A stretch of 64,000 nucleotides of DNA from Thiosymbion sp942492625 (GTDB lineage: Bacteria; Pseudomonadota; Gammaproteobacteria; Chromatiales; Chromatiaceae): assembly GCA_942492625.1 (NCBI GenBank), contig CALOFM010000002.1:9804-73803 (forward strand), given 5' to 3'. Of the stretch, positions 53,488 through 63,224 are shown in pieces. The position numbers and the translations under genes were made by a program. Position 1 is the stretch's first letter, and each line of letters starts with the position of its first letter. Under the pieces are notes generated by a model, which saw nothing but the letters and a program-made list of their open reading frames with translations, made no database searches and was not told the origin of the DNA.

Positions 53488-54339
53488 TTGAAGATTAAAC
53501 GTATAGAGCAGAAAAAACGGTCACTGCAGCAGGCATTGATTTTTCTCATCATGGTGGTGGTGTCGATGATGCTGTATCTGTCGAATGAGCCTGAAAACGG
53601 CCTTTGGATGGAGGTCCTAGCAATTGTATGTTTAGCTACCTGCCTTTTTGTTGTCATAATGGAGCGAAAACTCAACAAACGTGAGGCGTCCCTTTTGCAA
53701 GACTTGGTCAAGAAAGATTCGGCACTCGATTACCTCCGAATCGAACTGGTAGAAGGGCGCTACGAGCTTGAGGAAAAACGGGAAAGGGCACACGAGGTGG
53801 AAGGTAGATTGAAGGAGATCACTATGCTCTACCGGGCTATAGACAAAGTCAATGCTGAGCCCCACAACGACAAGGTTACGTCTACCACGCTTCGGTCTGC
53901 TTTGGAGCTCGTGGGTGGTGACCGGGGTTCCATTATGTTGTTGGACAAGGATAAACGATATCTTTGGATCGACACCACGATAGGTGCCGACAGAGAAATG
54001 GCGCAGCTACCCGGGCAAAAGGTTGGAGAAGGAGTAGCCGGATGGGTGGCAGAGTACGGCAAGCCTTTGCTTGTTGACGGGGATGCACAGGACGACGATC
54101 GCTTCTGCAACCTCAGCAAGCACGCGACCCAGGTCAAGTCCGCCTTGTGCGTACCTCTCAACCTCAGAAATGAAACAATTGGTGTCATGAACATCGGAAT
54201 AACCGAACCTGGGCGCAAGGCGTTCACTGAATCTCACATGAGCCTTGCCACAATTTTTGGTCAGCACGCTTCTGTCGCCATCATGCAAAGCATCTTGGTT
54301 TGCTCGCTTAGCAAGGAGGATGTGTTGCAAGCAGGTTGA
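53488..54339 (+). CDS. membrane-anchored GAF-domain sensor
   Basis: The likely start is TTG 53488 after GTGGGGG; no ATG is available near the conserved N-terminus. Two transmembrane helices (ALIFLIMVVVSMMLYL; VLAIVCLATCLFVVIM) precede a coiled coil (~65-115, ELEEKRERAHEVEGRLKEI). A GAF domain follows: ALELVGGDRGSIMLLD, GVAGWVAEYGKPLLVD, SALCVPLNLRNETIGVMNI. No output domain is attached, so it probably signals by contact with the neighbouring cyclase or phosphodiesterase. It is separated from the PilZ gene by 16 bases. Confidence 0.75.
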   Translation: MKIKRIEQKKRSLQQALIFLIMVVVSMMLYLSNEPENGLWMEVLAIVCLATCLFVVIMERKLNKREASLLQDLVKKDSALDYLRIELVEGRYELEEKRERAHEVEGRLKEITMLYRAIDKVNAEPHNDKVTSTTLRSALELVGGDRGSIMLLDKDKRYLWIDTTIGADREMAQLPGQKVGEGVAGWVAEYGKPLLVDGDAQDDDRFCNLSKHATQVKSALCVPLNLRNETIGVMNIGITEPGRKAFTESHMSLATIFGQHASVAIMQSILVCSLSKEDVLQAG

Positions 54340-54395
54340 GGTGCTTTCGCGCCTTTTTGGCACTTAAACACAAAGCTATTATAAGGTCACACGTA

Positions 54396-55628
54396 ATGGG
54401 TTTTGGAGCGAACATCAGTCAGGCATCCGGAGACTTCAATCCCTTCGCTATGATCGAGAGCCAAGGGGCTGGCGTTACTTTGTTTCGTGAAGGTGAATAT
54501 GGAGACTGCGCTTACATCATAGAGTCCGGTATCGTAGAGATCTCAATTTGTTTACACGGGGATCGCTATGAATCGAGATTGCTCGGTCCCGGCGAAATTA
54601 TCGGTGAGATGGCAATAATTGACGGCGCCCCGCGCAACGCCACGGCGACTGTCGTAGCCGACGCCGTACTTGTTGTTGTCCGGCGTGAGCAATTACAGGA
54701 TCGCTTGCGCCGTGCCGATCCTGTCGTTCAAATGTTGATATGCTTAATTACGAGTCGTTACCGCGGTTCTGTGGGAAAAGCAAAAAATCGTCTGCCAGTG
54801 CAAGACGCAGGGCATGACGCGGAACCAAGAAACGGAGGAGGCAGCGATGCCATCTCCAAAATTCGTATGGAGGCGGAGCTACGTAACGCAGTGGAAACTC
54901 GATGTCTCAAGCTTGTCTATCAGCCGATAGTTGACCTAGGTACCAAACGGGTGACGGGCTTCGAGGCGCTCGCCCGGTGGACGCACCAACAACACGGTTC
55001 TATTTCTCCGCAAGTCTTCATTGGTTTAGCGGAGGAAACCAATTTGATAAAGGCGATCGACGAATACGTTTTCACAGAAGCGGTTAAAGGCATTCAACAA
55101 ATCAATCGAGCACTTCCAGCGGATAACGCCATTTTTATCTCCATTAACGTATCTGCGCGCCAATTGGCGGATATGCGATTTCTCGAGATGGCAAGCCATC
55201 TTACTCAACGCACAGGACTCGATCCGGCACTTGTAAAACTTGAAATTACTGAAAGCCAACTTTCGACGGAGGACAATGCGGAAGTATGGACGAAAGCTGC
55301 GAAAGCAAAGGGATTTGGTGTTTCCCTAGATGATTTCGGAACGGGATTTTCAAGTTTGTCAAAGCTTCTCTACCTCCATGTGGATACGATAAAGATCGAC
55401 CAATCGTTTGTTCAAAGGTTGGGTCAGACCGTGCGTGGCGAAGCGCTGATGCTGGGCATCATAGCCCTCGCGCGATCAATGAATCTGTCAGTTATCGCTG
55501 AGGGAGTCGAATCAGAGGACCAGGAGGCTCGTTTAGGCAGACTGAACTGCGGGCTTGCGCAGGGTTTCCGCTTTGGAAAACCAGCATCGTTACAGAAGAT
55601 TCTCGCCAGTAACTTCTGCTTTGCTTAG
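54396..55628 (+). CDS. cyclic-nucleotide-binding-domain EAL phosphodiesterase
   Basis: The 410-residue protein has a cNMP-binding domain at ~20-110 (FREGEYGDCAYIIESGIVEI; GEIIGEMAIIDGAPRNATA). The cassette PRNATA occupies the phosphate-binding position. An EAL domain follows from ~155 with E190 (FEALARW), N251, E283, D312-D313 (LDDFGTGFSS), K333, E369 and Q389, a full set for Mg-dependent c-di-GMP hydrolysis. The fusion suggests that cAMP or cGMP (or c-di-GMP itself) controls c-di-GMP breakdown. It closes the signalling block. Confidence 0.9.
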   Translation: MGFGANISQASGDFNPFAMIESQGAGVTLFREGEYGDCAYIIESGIVEISICLHGDRYESRLLGPGEIIGEMAIIDGAPRNATATVVADAVLVVVRREQLQDRLRRADPVVQMLICLITSRYRGSVGKAKNRLPVQDAGHDAEPRNGGGSDAISKIRMEAELRNAVETRCLKLVYQPIVDLGTKRVTGFEALARWTHQQHGSISPQVFIGLAEETNLIKAIDEYVFTEAVKGIQQINRALPADNAIFISINVSARQLADMRFLEMASHLTQRTGLDPALVKLEITESQLSTEDNAEVWTKAAKAKGFGVSLDDFGTGFSSLSKLLYLHVDTIKIDQSFVQRLGQTVRGEALMLGIIALARSMNLSVIAEGVESEDQEARLGRLNCGLAQGFRFGKPASLQKILASNFCFA

Positions 55629-55647
55629 GGTATTCTGCCCCTGTATG

Positions 55648-55670
55648 TTTGGTCCGTTGTTGGGACCAAA
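55648..55670. terminator. perfect hairpin TTTGGTCC-GTTGTTG-GGACCAAA
   Basis: 8-base stem, 7-base loop, 20 bases after the EAL stop. It lacks a following T run, so it could be a transcription-end structure or an insertion-sequence end. Confidence 0.45.
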
Positions 55671-55776
55671 GCCGACATCCAGCAGTCGATCCTGTGCGCC
55701 CGCTCAGGGTCGAGAGTAATGTGTGAAAACGTCGGACCGGTTAGAATTCAAAGGGGCCAGATAGTGCGGGGCGAGC

Positions 55777-55985
55777 ATGACGCGATTTGTGACCGGTCAG
55801 GCGCGGGGACAGAGCAGGTTGTGTCCCGAATGTCTGGAGGACTTCATCACCGAGGACAATCCGGTGCGGGTCGTGGACGTCTTCGTCTAGGAACTGGACC
55901 TGCGCGGGCTCGGCTTCGCGTGGGTCGATCCGCTCGCCACCGGCCGCCCCGCCTATCATCCGGCGGTCCTGCTCAAGTTCTACCC
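55777..55985 (+). pseudogene. IS1182-family transposase, N-terminal fragment
   Basis: From ATG 55777 the frame reads FVTGQARGQSRLCPECLEDF, EDNPVRVVDVFV, then TAG at about 55888. It continues ELDLRGLGF and ATGRPAYHPAVLLKFY, the conserved start of IS1182-type transposases. Homology ends at 55983; the catalytic part is absent. It is a dead fragment. Confidence 0.8.
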
Positions 55986-56447
55986 GCTCGGCCATGCGCG
56001 GGTGGTATTGATCAAAGGGACGATCGCAGACGCTCAGTGCTATCGTTCAGCTGCGCTTCGCGGCTCTGCGGGGGCCAATCGCCGGCCTTTTGGGCGGCCG
56101 CGAATTTTTTCACGCTCCGGGTCGAGGAGATACGTTCAAGTTAAAAACCACCGATCTTGCTTTCGCGCTCACGACTCGACATCGAAGGCACCGTCGAGGA
56201 AGTGGGGAGCCAGGCCGCCATACCTCGGGCAACGACGAAATGTTAAAGCGGCCGTTACACAGGTTCAACGAAGCGTCACTCGTCGGCGCACGCGATCTCT
56301 CCATTGCCTACAGAGCGAAAACCTTCTATTCGATTGTATTGTAGAGAGAAATATTGTCACATTCTTGAGTTGGCGCAGCGGTTGCAGTCGATTTGGCGAG
56401 GGCCGATGGCGGCCTCACCTAAAACCCAACTCTCAGGAGAAGTGACC
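55986..56447. other. intergenic, no gene; upstream region of small secreted protein
   Basis: 462 bases with no recognised coding frame. It ends in CTCTCAGGAGAAGTGACC, a good ribosome-binding site for the next gene. Confidence 0.4.
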
Positions 56448-56738
56448 ATGAAGACCATCATCACCGCAGCCGCAGCCACCCTGTTCACCGCCAGTGTCAG
56501 CGCCGCCGATTTCTATCACGGCCTGGAGGAGGGCAACTTGGATCTTTCCACGCAGCGCGTAAGCGCCGAAGACTTCGCAGCCGTTCAGCCGAGCATCGGC
56601 GACAGCGTTGACCGCTATCACGGTTTGGCCGACGGCAACTCCGACCTTTTCAAGGGCGACGGCAGTCAGTCGACCAAGAGCACAGGAAGGCCCGACATCT
56701 ACATGAACGTATCCGGAAACCCGGACCTGCAGTTCTGA
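56448..56738 (+). CDS. small secreted protein with YHGL-x2-GN-x-DL repeats
   Basis: The 96-residue protein has a clear signal peptide (MKTIITAAAATLFTASVSAA). The mature part shows a repeated motif: FYHGLEEGNLDL, RYHGLADGNSDLF, and a degenerate third, YMNVSGNPDL. I recall similar short periplasmic proteins with YHGF/GNPDL repeats in Chromatiales, without known function. AGGAG lies 8 bases before the ATG and a strong terminator follows, so it is a single-gene unit and likely well expressed. Confidence 0.7.
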   Translation: MKTIITAAAATLFTASVSAADFYHGLEEGNLDLSTQRVSAEDFAAVQPSIGDSVDRYHGLADGNSDLFKGDGSQSTKSTGRPDIYMNVSGNPDLQF

Positions 56739-56811
56739 GGGGTTGGGCGAAACCGGGGGCGGGATTAGCCCCGCCCCTTCTCGCGCACCAAGCCTTTCTG
56801 AGCCCCCGTTA

Positions 56812-56838
56812 CCCCGCATCTACAGCGGGGCGTTTTTT
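56812..56838 (+). terminator. Rho-independent terminator
   Basis: CCCCGC (56812-56817), loop ATCTACA, GCGGGG (56825-56830), then CGTTTTTT. Classic stem plus T-run, 70 bases after the small secreted protein gene. Confidence 0.85.
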
Positions 56839-56960
56839 GTTAGGGTGATCAGCCCAAAGAGATCTCGCGATGTCTATCCTTATGCACAAGGGGTAGGAGA
56901 CACAAGCGGCAACTTCAGACTGCGGCAATCGAATAGCCGCCAACCCAGCGTGAGGGAAGG

Positions 56961-57941
56961 ATGGACATCACCGTCGGAACATTCAATCTAAACAACCTGT
57001 TTTCGCGGTTCAACTTTAAGTCGGCAATCGATGTATTGGCGGAGGCGGACGGGAGTGCTGAGGCCGTCACTGTTCGTTATGAGTTCTCCGACCCGCAGCA
57101 TTTCCAGGTGCGGACCTTCCTCGGCAAACTGGTCAGAGCAAAGGATCCGGAAGAGACGACGGAAATCGCCCGGCGCATTCGCGAGATAAACGTGGATGTC
57201 CTGGCCGTTCAAGAAGTCGAGAACATCAACATCCTGCGTAACTTCAACGAGGAGCACCTAGGAGGAATGTACCGCCACGCGGTACTGATTGAAGGCAACG
57301 ATGCGCGCTTCATCGATGTCGGACTCCTATCCAAGTTCCCGGTGGGTGCCATTACCTCGCACCAGACCGCCGAGCACGAAGAGGCTCCGGGAGCACGGAT
57401 CTTCGGCCGCGACCTGCTCGCAGCCGATATTCTGCATCCCAGGCGTGACGAACGTCTGTTCACACTCTACAACACCCATCTGAAGAGCCATTTCGTTCCG
57501 TATGACCAGGATCAGGCGAAAGGGGCGCGGCTTGCGAACGAACGCCGGCGACGCCAGGCGGAGACCATCTCCAGAATCGTGGCGGAACGAGAGCGGACCA
57601 ACGGGCGTTTTGTCCTGGTGGGAGACATGAACGATCCGGTCGACGCGCAAACGCTTGCCGCGATCCGTACCATCGAGGGCCAGCCTCTAACGGACGCCCT
57701 GGTCAGTCCGACTGAGACGCGCCCGGCGAAGCGGGAGACCTCGGGGCCGGATCCACAAACGGCGGCCTGGACCTATCGGCACAAGGAATCAGGTGAGCCG
57801 GCCCAACATCACCTGTACGACCAGATTTGGCTAAGTGCAGCGATGGCAAGTAGGCTTGGCGATGCCTTCATCGAGCGGCGCACAAAGCATGGGGGAGACG
57901 GCAGCGACCACGATCCCGCGTGGGTGAGTCTGTCGTTTTAG
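56961..57941 (+). CDS. endonuclease/exonuclease/phosphatase-family protein
   Basis: The 326-residue protein has EEP landmarks in order: TVGTFNLNNLFSRF (Asn), DVLAVQEVENI (Glu), TLYNTHLKSHF (His), VLVGDMNDPVD (Asp, Asn) and GGDGSDHDPAWVS (Asp, His). These form the metal-dependent phosphodiester/phosphomonoester site. GGGAAGG precedes the ATG. No signal peptide, so it is cytoplasmic. It could be a nuclease or a phosphatase; sequence alone does not decide. It stands alone between a terminator and a transposase remnant. Confidence 0.85.
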   Translation: MDITVGTFNLNNLFSRFNFKSAIDVLAEADGSAEAVTVRYEFSDPQHFQVRTFLGKLVRAKDPEETTEIARRIREINVDVLAVQEVENINILRNFNEEHLGGMYRHAVLIEGNDARFIDVGLLSKFPVGAITSHQTAEHEEAPGARIFGRDLLAADILHPRRDERLFTLYNTHLKSHFVPYDQDQAKGARLANERRRRQAETISRIVAERERTNGRFVLVGDMNDPVDAQTLAAIRTIEGQPLTDALVSPTETRPAKRETSGPDPQTAAWTYRHKESGEPAQHHLYDQIWLSAAMASRLGDAFIERRTKHGGDGSDHDPAWVSLSF

Positions 57942-58216
57942 GCGTCAGGAGTGCTGGACCGTCCCGGTGCTGGCTACACCTGACATCCGCCCCCGTAAAC
58001 AAGAGGTTGTCGGGTCTGCCGACCGCCGGGCGGCACCCTCGACCAGCCAGTCCTGGAGGACTTGACTCGTATCCCCCAGGCCGGTTTCCATTGAACCCGT
58101 TCGTGCTCAACAAGACGCTACGCACAGCCACATGGGCGTAAACCCGCTTGCCTTGATCGGCGCCTTCGTCCGGGCCGGTCCAGAGCCTGCTTCGGCCGGC
58201 CCGCTCGGCGGCGAAG
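57942..58216. other. spacer, start of transposase remnant
   Basis: The second half (from about 58150) is open in the transposase frame (QSLLRPARSAAKVAIGAARG), so that gene probably began here. The first half shows nothing recognisable. Confidence 0.35.
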
Positions 58217-59232
58217 GTGGCTATCGGTGCCGCCAGGGGTCTCACCCGCACACGATCGGAGCTCCTGGCCGAGAATGCGTTACTCCGTCAGCAGGTGATC
58301 GTGCTACGTCGCGGTATCCGGCGATCTCGGATCCACCGCGATGACCGCTGGCTCCTGCTCAGCCTGGCCCAGCTGTGCCGCCGATGGCGAGACGCCTTGC
58401 AAGTAGTCAATCCCGAGACGCTGCTGCGCTGGCATCGCGATCTCTTCAAGTTCGTCTGGAAGCGCAGGTCCCGACCCAGGGGCCAGCCGATGCGGCTTGC
58501 CCCGGAAGTCGTCACACTCATCCAGGCGATGGCCAAAGACAACGCGCTCTGGGGTGCGGAGCGGATCCGCGGCGAGCTCCTGAAGCTCGGCATCCGCGTC
58601 AGCAAACGCACGATCCAGAAGTACATGAGGCACGTACGCCCGTCGGGCAGTCGTGGTCAGAGCTGGCGCACCTTCATCAGAAACCACAGTGGCGACATCT
58701 GGGCGTGCGACGTCCTGCAGCTCTACGACGTCTTCTTCCGTCCCATCTTCGCGTTCTTCTTCGTGGTCCACGGCACACGGGAAGTCGTCCATTTCAACGT
58801 GACCCGTTGTCCCACCGACGCCTGGGCCGTCCAATAGCTGCGGGAGGCCACACCATACTGCTCCGGGCCCAGGTACGTCATTCGGGATAACGGCGATAAG
58901 TTCGGGAAGAGGTTTACCGCCGTGGCAGAAGGCACTGGAATAGACGTTGTGAAAATTCCGCCGCGCTCTCCCGATCTCAATCGCATCTGCTAACGCTTCC
59001 TGGTTCGGTACGCAGGGAGTGCCTCGACCATGCGGTAATACTCAACGAGCGACAACTGCGTCGCGTTCTGAAAGAGTACGTCGAGATCTACTTCAATCGT
59101 GCCCGGCCCCATCAAGGTTTGTGGCAGCGAATACCGGTCCCTAAATCACAGTCGGTTTCCAAGATGTGTGAGAAGGTCGTCCCGATTCCGATCCTCCGCG
59201 GGCTTCATCACGATTACCAATTCGCGGCGTAG
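58217..59232 (+). pseudogene. integrase-core (rve-type) transposase, disrupted
   Basis: The product reads LLAENALLRQQVIVLRR, VVNPETLLRWHRDLFK and DNALWGAERIRGELLKLGI, then the DDE core IWACDVLQLYD (Asp) and HFNVTRCPTDAWAVQ. TAG at about 58836 replaces Gln (CAG), TAA follows NRIC near 58990, and a shift then leads to CLDHAVILNERQLRRVL, FNRARPHQGL and the stop at 59232. The type resembles the 'integrase core domain' transposases with HFNVT motifs. It is dead by at least three lesions. Confidence 0.8.
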
Positions 59233-59378
59233 CCGACGCGCAAACCAAGAACGAAAGCGGATGGATTAGACAAGTAGCCAGGACGGCGTCGGAGTCGCCG
59301 CTTTCCGCTCCAGGGAGGTGGTCGCCGTACCGTCCCACGCATTTCCGCCGGCAGCCACGGATCGAGAAACGGCAACGC

Positions 59379-60398
59379 TCAATCGTCCCAGCTCAGAGCG
59401 CCGCCGGTGCGATACTCGGTCGGGCGCGTCTCGAAGAAATTCTTCTCCTTGCGGGTCGAGATTTGCTCGGACATCCACGGGAAGCGATGTTCGGCACCTT
59501 CGTAGACCGGAGGGAGCCCGATACTGCTCGCCCGCTGGTTGGCATACCACTTCGCCGTTTCGATGTGATCCTCCGCGTTGTAGCCCACGATTGGCGAGGG
59601 CAGGCAGTAACGGATGTAGTCGTCCTCGAGCCGAATCGTTTCTTCAAAAAGCCGTCCAATGGCCTCCACGAAGCTTTTCGACATGCACTCCGGGTATTGC
59701 TCGATGTAGACGTTGACGAGGCGGGTACCGAACCGAACGTGCTGAAACTCGTCTCGCAGGATGTACTGGAACTGCTCGGCGGCGCCGGTGAACTTGCCGT
59801 GACGCGCGAGGTTCTGAATCGGACCGGAAAGCCCCATGACAAACCAGATGCCTTCGAAGCAGAGAAACCAGAAGATCATTGCGAACAGGATTTCCTGCTT
59901 CTCCCGGACCGTCAGCGCGGCCTCTGGCGAAAATACGCGTTTTGCCCAGGCACGCTTGGCACGGCCCGATAGCGCGTTGGCGATATCGACACGCGCCTTC
60001 ATCTGCGGGACACGCGCATAGCGCGAATAGATGTCTTGCGGCTCGAGGCCCATGTTTTCGATGATGAACTGATAGGCCCAGGTGTGCAGGGCCTCCTCAT
60101 CGGCCAGGCGCTTGAGGTAGTGCTTGATCTCCGGTGGGTCGATGATGCCCTGCAGTGACTCGGCGGTCTCGTCGCCGCGCTGTACGTCGAAGGTCGTCAG
60201 CTGGGCCATCACGGAGAGGAACAAGTGGCGCTCTTCGTCGGTAAGCCTGTCCGAGCGCCACAAGGTGACATCGTTCGCCACCGGGATCTCGCGCGGCGTC
60301 CAATGGTTGTCCATGTTCTCGAGATACATGTCCCAGGCCCAAGGATAAGACAGCGGAAAGAGCTGCAGCGAATCGGTACTACCAAGCAATTGCTTCAT
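59379..60398 (-). CDS. nrdB: class I ribonucleotide reductase small subunit
   Basis: From ATG 60398 (MKQLLGSTDS) the 339-residue protein has the di-metal ligands Asp71, Glu102, His105, Glu182, Glu217 and His220 (DEEALHTWAYQF, CFEGIWFVMG, LRDEFQHVRFG). Tyr109 sits four residues after His105, as radical Tyr122 does in E. coli NrdB. It makes the radical needed to reduce ribonucleotides with NrdA. nrdA is not in the window, so it probably lies elsewhere. A longer upstream frame to 60446 is unlikely to be translated. Confidence 0.92.
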   Translation of the reverse strand: MKQLLGSTDSLQLFPLSYPWAWDMYLENMDNHWTPREIPVANDVTLWRSDRLTDEERHLFLSVMAQLTTFDVQRGDETAESLQGIIDPPEIKHYLKRLADEEALHTWAYQFIIENMGLEPQDIYSRYARVPQMKARVDIANALSGRAKRAWAKRVFSPEAALTVREKQEILFAMIFWFLCFEGIWFVMGLSGPIQNLARHGKFTGAAEQFQYILRDEFQHVRFGTRLVNVYIEQYPECMSKSFVEAIGRLFEETIRLEDDYIRYCLPSPIVGYNAEDHIETAKWYANQRASSIGLPPVYEGAEHRFPWMSEQISTRKEKNFFETRPTEYRTGGALSWDD

Positions 60399-60496
60399 CG
60401 AGACTCCAGTTTCGGTGTAATGCGGGAATCGGTGCAAATGATGCACGGTTCATCGGGGTCATCCGTCAAATCTCTGGTGCGTTGCTCAGCCTCACA

Positions 60497-62322
60497 TTAT
60501 CCCTGCCGCCTGATCCAGGACTCCAGATCCTGCCGCGGGATCACGTCGACGATCTTCAACACCTTGCCCGGCTGCCAGTGCACCATCAAACGGTAATCGA
60601 TGCCGAGGCGGATGCGATAGTGCTCCGGCAGACGTTCGAGCGGTTTGGTGTGGCGCCAGATGGCCGCCTCATGCTGCGAGGCAAAACGCGCGGCGGCCAG
60701 GATCACCTTGGCCGCAAGCGGTGGCGCCAGGGACCCCAAACGCTTGCGAAAGGCATCCGAATACTCCGGCAGTATCGGCCTTCCCGCGGGCTTCACGACC
60801 GCGGCCTCCTCGGTGGCGCCGGGTTTTTCCGCCGACGCACCCGACTCCGACAGGGCCGCGAGCTTCTTGCGCTCGTCGCCGAGGAGCTTGCGCAGCTGCC
60901 GGCGTTCCGCCTGCTGCGCACCGATTTCGGCCTTCAGGCCCTCGACCTGGCCGCGCAAGCGCCGCAGCCTTGCCCCCGTTCTCGGCACCGAAGGTCGCTG
61001 ACGCATCGGTCTCGTGCGGATCTGCCGCGGCAGCGCCGCGCGCCTTCTCCAGCTCCGCGCCGACCGCCCCGAGCGCTTCCTCGGTCTCCCACAGCACCCG
61101 TTTCTTCTCGTCCAGGGCCGCAAGCGTTGTGTCCAGCTGATCGGCAAGCCGTGCGATCTCTTCGTTCTCCGCCCGTGTCTTCTCCTTGCGCCGGCCGCGA
61201 TCCTCGATCCAGTCGAACAGCGCCTCCGCCGGATCGCCATCCGGCGCCAGGTCGAGGTCGACCCAGGCGTCGCGGATGAAGTCGAGCAGCATCTCGTTGT
61301 CGAAGCGCCGGTCGGGGTGACTGGCGATCGCCGAGCGGGCAAAGGCGATCGCCAGGGCAGGGTGGCGCGGGGCGAATTCGTAGGCGAGGCGGGTCGAGGG
61401 CTTATCCAGCCGAAGGCCAGAGCGCGGTGGTAGCCGCTGTGCAGCTGCCCCTCGTTTAGCGCCGCCGGTGCGAGCTGCTTCAGCTCATGGGCGCGCATGT
61501 CGAGGACCACATTGGGGTCGTCGACCATCCCGGGCTTGGCCTTCAGATCGGTCCTGGTGGTACCGGCATATTGGGAGGCGTCGCGCAGCAGCTCCTGGTC
61601 CTTGGCGTAGCAACACTTCTTGTACTTCTTGCCGCTGCCGCAGTGACAGGGGTCGTTGCGTCCGAGCTTGGCAACGGGACGCCGCACCGTGTAGGTGCTG
61701 CCGACGATGGTCCGGGGCCGATGCTCGGGAAGCAGATCGGACAGCTGAAAGGCGCTCCAGAGGGGGACGGGTGCCTGTTCCGGGTCTTGTCCTTCATCCA
61801 GGAGCCGCAGGGATTGGGCGAGCAACAGCTGCGCCTCGGGCGCTCGCGACGCGTGCTCGAGCTTCCAGAGCACCTTGCGGACCGGTTGCGGGTCCAGTCC
61901 CAGCTTGACGGTCAGCTCGGCCGCCAGCCCGGCGGCGTAGCTCTGGCGTTCGAACGGCAACGCCTCCGCGGTCCCGGCCTCCAGCAGGGGCTCGATGGCG
62001 TGCTCGTCGTGCAGCGCGAAGCAGCGTGCCAAATCGAGCATGTCCTCACAGACGCCGATACAGGCGGATAGCACCTCGGGGTCAAGCATCACTTCGTTGA
62101 ACGCGCAGACCTGCAGCAGCCGGCTGAGCGCCCGGTCTTCCCGGTATCCAGGAACCCCTGAAGCGTCGCTTCGATCTGCCCTTGGGAGCGATCGCCGAGC
62201 TTTTCCGCGAGCGCCCGGATGTCGGCCATGCAGGCGCGGGCGGAACGTATGGCATCCAGCAGCTCTGCTCGGAGCTCAGCAGTCATCGGGGGAACCTGCG
62301 GCAAAGATAGTTGAAACTGCAT
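60497..62322 (-). pseudogene. SEC-C motif protein with coiled coil and RelE-like C-terminus, three frame changes
   Basis: The N-terminus lies at about 62322 or 62286 (MTAELRAELLDAIRSARACM). A shift near 62150 joins it to ALSRLLQVCAFNEVMLDPEV. A SEC-C zinc motif follows (GRNDPCHCGSGKKYKKCC). Near 61406 reading moves to another frame (RLAYEFAPRHPALAIAFARS, then a coiled coil), and near 60975, at a G5 run, it moves back (LRRLRGQVEGLKAEI). The last ~80 residues resemble a RelE/ParE-like fold (KPLERLPEHYRIRLGIDYRL, VLKIVDVIPR). All shifts are single-base, so sequence error is as likely as decay. The function is unknown. Confidence 0.65.
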
Positions 62323-62456
62323 ACTGGCCCGCTTCAACGCGGACGCCATTGCCAGCGTACAATCGTTGGATCGAACCAGCAGCCCTATCATCCCACACCC
62401 CTGATCGCGGCAGGAGTGGTCCCTCGCCGGTGGAGGCGGCTCGGCGATGGGTGCGA

Positions 62457-62828
62457 TCACCGCCGCAAGCCGCCGTCGAACAGTGGCGCCTGCTTGTCGC
62501 GAAATGGCACGACCAACGGCGCTCCGGCCACGAAGCCGCCGATATGGGCCCAGCAGGCCACGGCTTGGTTATTTCCCGAGAAGACGCTGAGCAGCTGAAG
62601 CAGCAGCGAGCCGCCGATGAGCAGATAGGCCGGCAGCAGGACGGGTACCCGGCGAAACAGGAGCACCAACTCCATAGTGGAGTCGACGGACGACGCCTTC
62701 GTTGGGGGGCTTACTGGGAAGGAAGGACTGTTGAGGTAGCCACGCAGCCGCGCACTGGGTCCGGGAGTCGGCTCGGGCAGTGGAGCGAGCCGCTTGATCT
62801 CGACGTCAGCTTTGTTCGGTTTGCGCAC
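62457..62828 (-). pseudogene. rhomboid-family protease, C-terminal fragment
   Basis: The segment VLLPAYLLIGGSLLLQLLSV followed by NQAVACWAHIGGFVAGAPLV matches the last membrane helices of GlpG-type rhomboids, including the catalytic-His helix (WAHIGGFVAG). The Ser-bearing helix and N-terminal helices are missing upstream, replaced by a Pro-rich non-homologous stretch. The gene is truncated at its 5' end and cannot be catalytic. Confidence 0.65.
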
Positions 62829-63224
62829 CCTCGCTCGTCAGAGCCTCACTGTCTGTTCCCGACGCCAAGCTCCCGCTTGAGCTTAGAACTTGCGGGTCAG
62901 CTTACCGATTCAGACCGGACCGTCCAAAGCAATCAAAGCCCAAAAGGCGGTAGCGAGGTGTTGGCGTACACGTTGCTGTTGCCCTGTCACAGGACGATGG
63001 ATGAATAAGGGCTGGCTCCTCGGGTGGTTGCTGTGGCTTCGCAACCTCCAGCCTATCATCCGAGCCAGCCGGCCCCTATTTCTTGTTAGATTATCAGTCC
63101 CTTGCGCTTTAGTAAGCGCCATTCGAGTCCGACGCTTTTCTGCTCTTAGCTGCAGGTGACGATAAGCCCGATAAAAGTTGAATATACTGTCGGCTTAAAC
63201 CAATTACCTTCTGAGAGAAACGAT
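62829..63224. other. intergenic with long inverted repeat; promoter side of OYE gene
   Basis: GGCTGGCTC (63010-63018) and GAGCCAGCC (63062-63070) form a 9-base inverted repeat around 43 bases. The last 50 bases before 63225 are A/T-rich and end GAGAGAAACGAT, a usable ribosome-binding site. No gene recognised. Confidence 0.4.
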
